Positions 6,325 to 7,862 of a DNA stretch of 7,862 nucleotides are shown piece after piece. Source of the stretch: Aquirhabdus sp. (GTDB lineage: Bacteria; Pseudomonadota; Gammaproteobacteria; Pseudomonadales; Moraxellaceae). A program made the position numbers and the translations under genes. Each line of letters starts with the position of its first letter. Position 1 is the stretch's first letter. The notes below the pieces were generated by a model. The model had not been told where the DNA came from and did not search any database. It was given only the letters and a program-made list of their open reading frames with translations. The stretch covers positions 1 through 7,862 of the forward strand of contig JASLEL010000316.1 in the NCBI GenBank assembly GCA_030151145.1, read 5' to 3'.

Positions 6325-6897
6325 ATGAAACATCATGCATTAGCCGGGCTGTGTGTGGTGATCGGGTTATTGAACGGGAAGGCTCATGCTGCGGCTGAGA
6401 CCGATGCAACGGCAAAAGCGGATTCAATCACGCATGCGCCTTCCGGCTTTGTATTCCCGGAAAAAATCGGCAACGTCGAGCGCCTGGGCACGCAGTTTCA
6501 CACCTATAACGCTGAGGGCACTGACGTCTCCATCGGTTATAACGGCACTACGCTGCCCATAGCCATCACGGTCTATGTCTATCCCAGTGCTGGACTCCTG
6601 CTCGCATCCGAATTCCAGAATAAAGAGCAAGAAGTGCAGCAGCACTATGCCGACACGCATCTCGACTCAACTGCAGACATTGAGCTCACCTCAAGGCACA
6701 TCCACGCCTTAAGTGCCACCTATCACTATCACGGCAACTTCGCAGGGCAATATCAATTGCTATCTTCTCGCCTCATCGTGGGTCAGTCCGGTCCTTTCTT
6801 TGTGGAATACCGCATCACCTTCCCGGCGACACTACAAGCATTTGCCGAAGTAGAGTCCATTAATTTCACGAGTACGCTGGATTGGCCCGCACCATAA
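6325..6897 (+). CDS. Secreted protein of unknown function
   Basis: I do not recognise this 190-aa product. It has a signal peptide: the basic start MKHH, the hydrophobic core ALAGLCVVIGLL, and a likely AHA cleavage site after residue 22. The mature part has no cysteine. The most structured segment is GFVFPEKIGNVERL followed by EGTDVSIGYNGTT and PIAITVYVYPSAG (about 41-90), alternating beta-like stretches. A polar helix-like segment follows (about 95-112, rich in E, Q, K), then a second beta-rich part with SATYHYHGNFAGQYQ and FFVEYRITFP. It looks like a compact periplasmic or exported domain. C10 lies too early and in the wrong context (AGLC) for a lipobox. AAGGAG (6312-6317) sits 7 nt before the ATG, a near-ideal ribosome site. 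The gene follows the DUF442 gene by 29 nt on the same strand, suggesting a two-gene operon. Confidence 0.88.
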   Translation: MKHHALAGLCVVIGLLNGKAHAAAETDATAKADSITHAPSGFVFPEKIGNVERLGTQFHTYNAEGTDVSIGYNGTTLPIAITVYVYPSAGLLLASEFQNKEQEVQQHYADTHLDSTADIELTSRHIHALSATYHYHGNFAGQYQLLSSRLIVGQSGPFFVEYRITFPATLQAFAEVESINFTSTLDWPAP

Positions 6898-7027
6898 GTG
6901 AGCTCTTAACCATTTTTCGTTACATGCAACCATAAGCCTGAACAACGCTTATCCACCTTACACACGCACACCTATCCGCATCATCCAGACCTCTCTATAA
7001 TAGCCGCTCAACGAGAGAGAGCGATTC
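6898..7027 (+). other. Spacer between the secreted-protein gene and rep
   Basis: These 130 nt hold an inverted repeat ATAAGC (6932-6937) / GCTTAT (6947-6952) with a 9-nt spacer, followed by the rep -10 box. No clear terminator for the preceding gene is present: the repeat lacks a T-run. Some read-through into rep is therefore possible. Confidence 0.5.
6996..7001 (+). promoter_or_regulatory. Candidate rep promoter (-10 TATAAT)
   Basis: A perfect TATAAT lies 26 nt before the rep ATG. At 16-18 nt upstream the -35 candidates (for example TATCCG, 6973-6978) match TTGACA poorly, so the promoter would be weak or activator-dependent. A start near 7008 would leave a leader of about 20 nt containing the GA-repeat ribosome site GAGAGAGAG (7013-7021). 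Confidence 0.55.
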
Positions 7028-7862
7028 ATGAGCGGTCACAAACTACCCCCTTTGAACCCCCGCCAGCAGGAAGCCATGGAATACGTCACCGGCCCCCTGC
7101 TCGTGCTGGCTGGTGCCGGTTCCGGCAAGACCGCCGTGATCACACGCAAAATCGCCTACCTCATCCAGCAGTGTAATATCCCGGCCTATCGCATCACGGC
7201 CATGACCTTTACCAACAAAGCCGCCCGCGAAATGAAAGAACGCGTGGGCAAGCTCCTGCCCAGTGATCAGTTGAAAGGCATCACCGTCTCGACCTTCCAC
7301 AACTTTGGTCTGAATCTCTTACGTACTGAGCTGAAGCATACTGGGCTTAAGAACAACTTCTCGATTCTGGATGCCGACGACTGCAAACGCCTGCTCATGG
7401 ACCTGATGCAGCGCGACAATCTCTCCGGTGCCGACAGCAAAGAGCTGATCGCCAAGGCCATGCGCCGTATCTCCGACTGGAAGAACGACCTCATGCTGCC
7501 CGCACAGGCCATGAGCACCGCCCAGACCAACGAAGACCTGCAACTCGCCCACCTGTATGAGTTGTACGAACGTAATATCCGCGCCTATAACGCCGTGGAC
7601 TTTGACGACCTCATCGCCCTGCCCACGCGCCTCCTGCAGGACAATGCCGAAGTACGCGAGAAATGGCAGAACCGCGTGCGGTACCTGCTGGTGGACGAAT
7701 ATCAGGACACCAATACCGCGCAGTACATGCTGGTTAAGCTCTTGGTCGGCGTCATGGGCTATTTCACCGCCGTGGGCGACGACGACCAGTCGATCTATGC
7801 GTGGCGCGGCGCTAAGCCTGAGAACATGGCACTGTTGGCAGAGGACTTTACGCGCCTGAAAG
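7028..7862 (+). CDS. rep: ATP-dependent DNA helicase Rep, 3'-truncated by window edge
   Basis: Rep is a superfamily 1A 3'-5' DNA helicase that clears protein roadblocks ahead of the replication fork and aids restart. The first 278 codons are present, out of about 670 in the family, so domains 1A/1B are seen and most of 2A/2B are not. Visible motifs are the Q-motif LNPRQQEA (9-16), Walker A GAGSGKT (29-35), motif Ia TFTNKAAREMKERVG (60-74), STFHNFG (88-94), motif II LLVDEYQDTN (220-229; D223, E224) and motif III VGDDDQSIYAWRGA (249-262). Rep is favoured over UvrD or PcrA by the close match to E. coli Rep, including ISDWKNDL, DFDDLIALPT and QYMLVKLLVG. The ATG at 7028 adds seven residues before the E. 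coli-like LNP start and follows a GA-rich ribosome site by 6 nt. Confidence 0.95.
   Translation, partial: MSGHKLPPLNPRQQEAMEYVTGPLLVLAGAGSGKTAVITRKIAYLIQQCNIPAYRITAMTFTNKAAREMKERVGKLLPSDQLKGITVSTFHNFGLNLLRTELKHTGLKNNFSILDADDCKRLLMDLMQRDNLSGADSKELIAKAMRRISDWKNDLMLPAQAMSTAQTNEDLQLAHLYELYERNIRAYNAVDFDDLIALPTRLLQDNAEVREKWQNRVRYLLVDEYQDTNTAQYMLVKLLVGVMGYFTAVGDDDQSIYAWRGAKPENMALLAEDFTRLK

Noticed and set aside
6349..6357. Possible lipoprotein attachment cysteine (C10) in the unknown secreted protein
   Set aside because: The context AGLC does not fit a lipobox, which needs a small residue before Cys, and the cysteine lies inside the hydrophobic core.
6891..6920. Terminator after the unknown secreted protein (GAGCTC palindrome then TTTTT)
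   Set aside because: The palindrome is too short and imperfect to form a stem, and the T-run is separated from it by about seven bases.
6949..6957. DnaA box as a sign of a replication origin
   Set aside because: There is a single imperfect match, with no cluster of boxes, no A/T-rich unwinding region and no dnaA/dnaN context.

Overview
The window looks like ordinary chromosome from a moderately GC-rich gammaproteobacterium. The GreA N-terminus (MVQRYPMTPEG), the CarB and Rep sequences, and the cytochrome b561 plus double-YceI cluster suggest Pseudomonadales, possibly the Moraxellaceae side. This placement is inferred from remembered family sequences, not from a search.

Left part (1-3730, + strand): the 3' nine-tenths of carB (pyrimidine/arginine biosynthesis) ends in a strong intrinsic terminator. 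A spacer of about 215 nt follows, holding a second terminator-like hairpin, and then greA (transcript-cleavage factor). A perfect 15-bp inverted repeat with A/T flanks serves as a bidirectional terminator between greA and the convergent cluster.

Middle (3740-5628, - strand): read in the direction of transcription, a four-helix cytochrome b561, a secreted YceI-family protein without cysteines, and a second, strongly diverged secreted YceI-family protein carrying a Cys pair. The spacers of 88 and 106 nt are long for a tight operon. The first carries a stable hairpin across the b561 stop codon followed by an extended -10 promoter candidate, so the yceI genes may be partly uncoupled from the b561 gene.

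Right part (5629-7862, + strand): a 325-nt divergent intergenic region, then a two-gene unit. Its first gene encodes a small DUF442/TIGR01244 phosphatase/rhodanese-like protein with an intact CRSGARS loop. Its second encodes an unrecognised secreted protein of 190 aa. The start of rep (ATP-dependent DNA helicase) follows, behind a perfect TATAAT, and runs off the window end.

No mobile element, CRISPR array, tRNA or rRNA was seen. Most of the window is housekeeping. The accessory-looking part is the divergent redox/envelope neighbourhood from about 3740 to 6900. I found no clear evidence of a new defence or mobile system.
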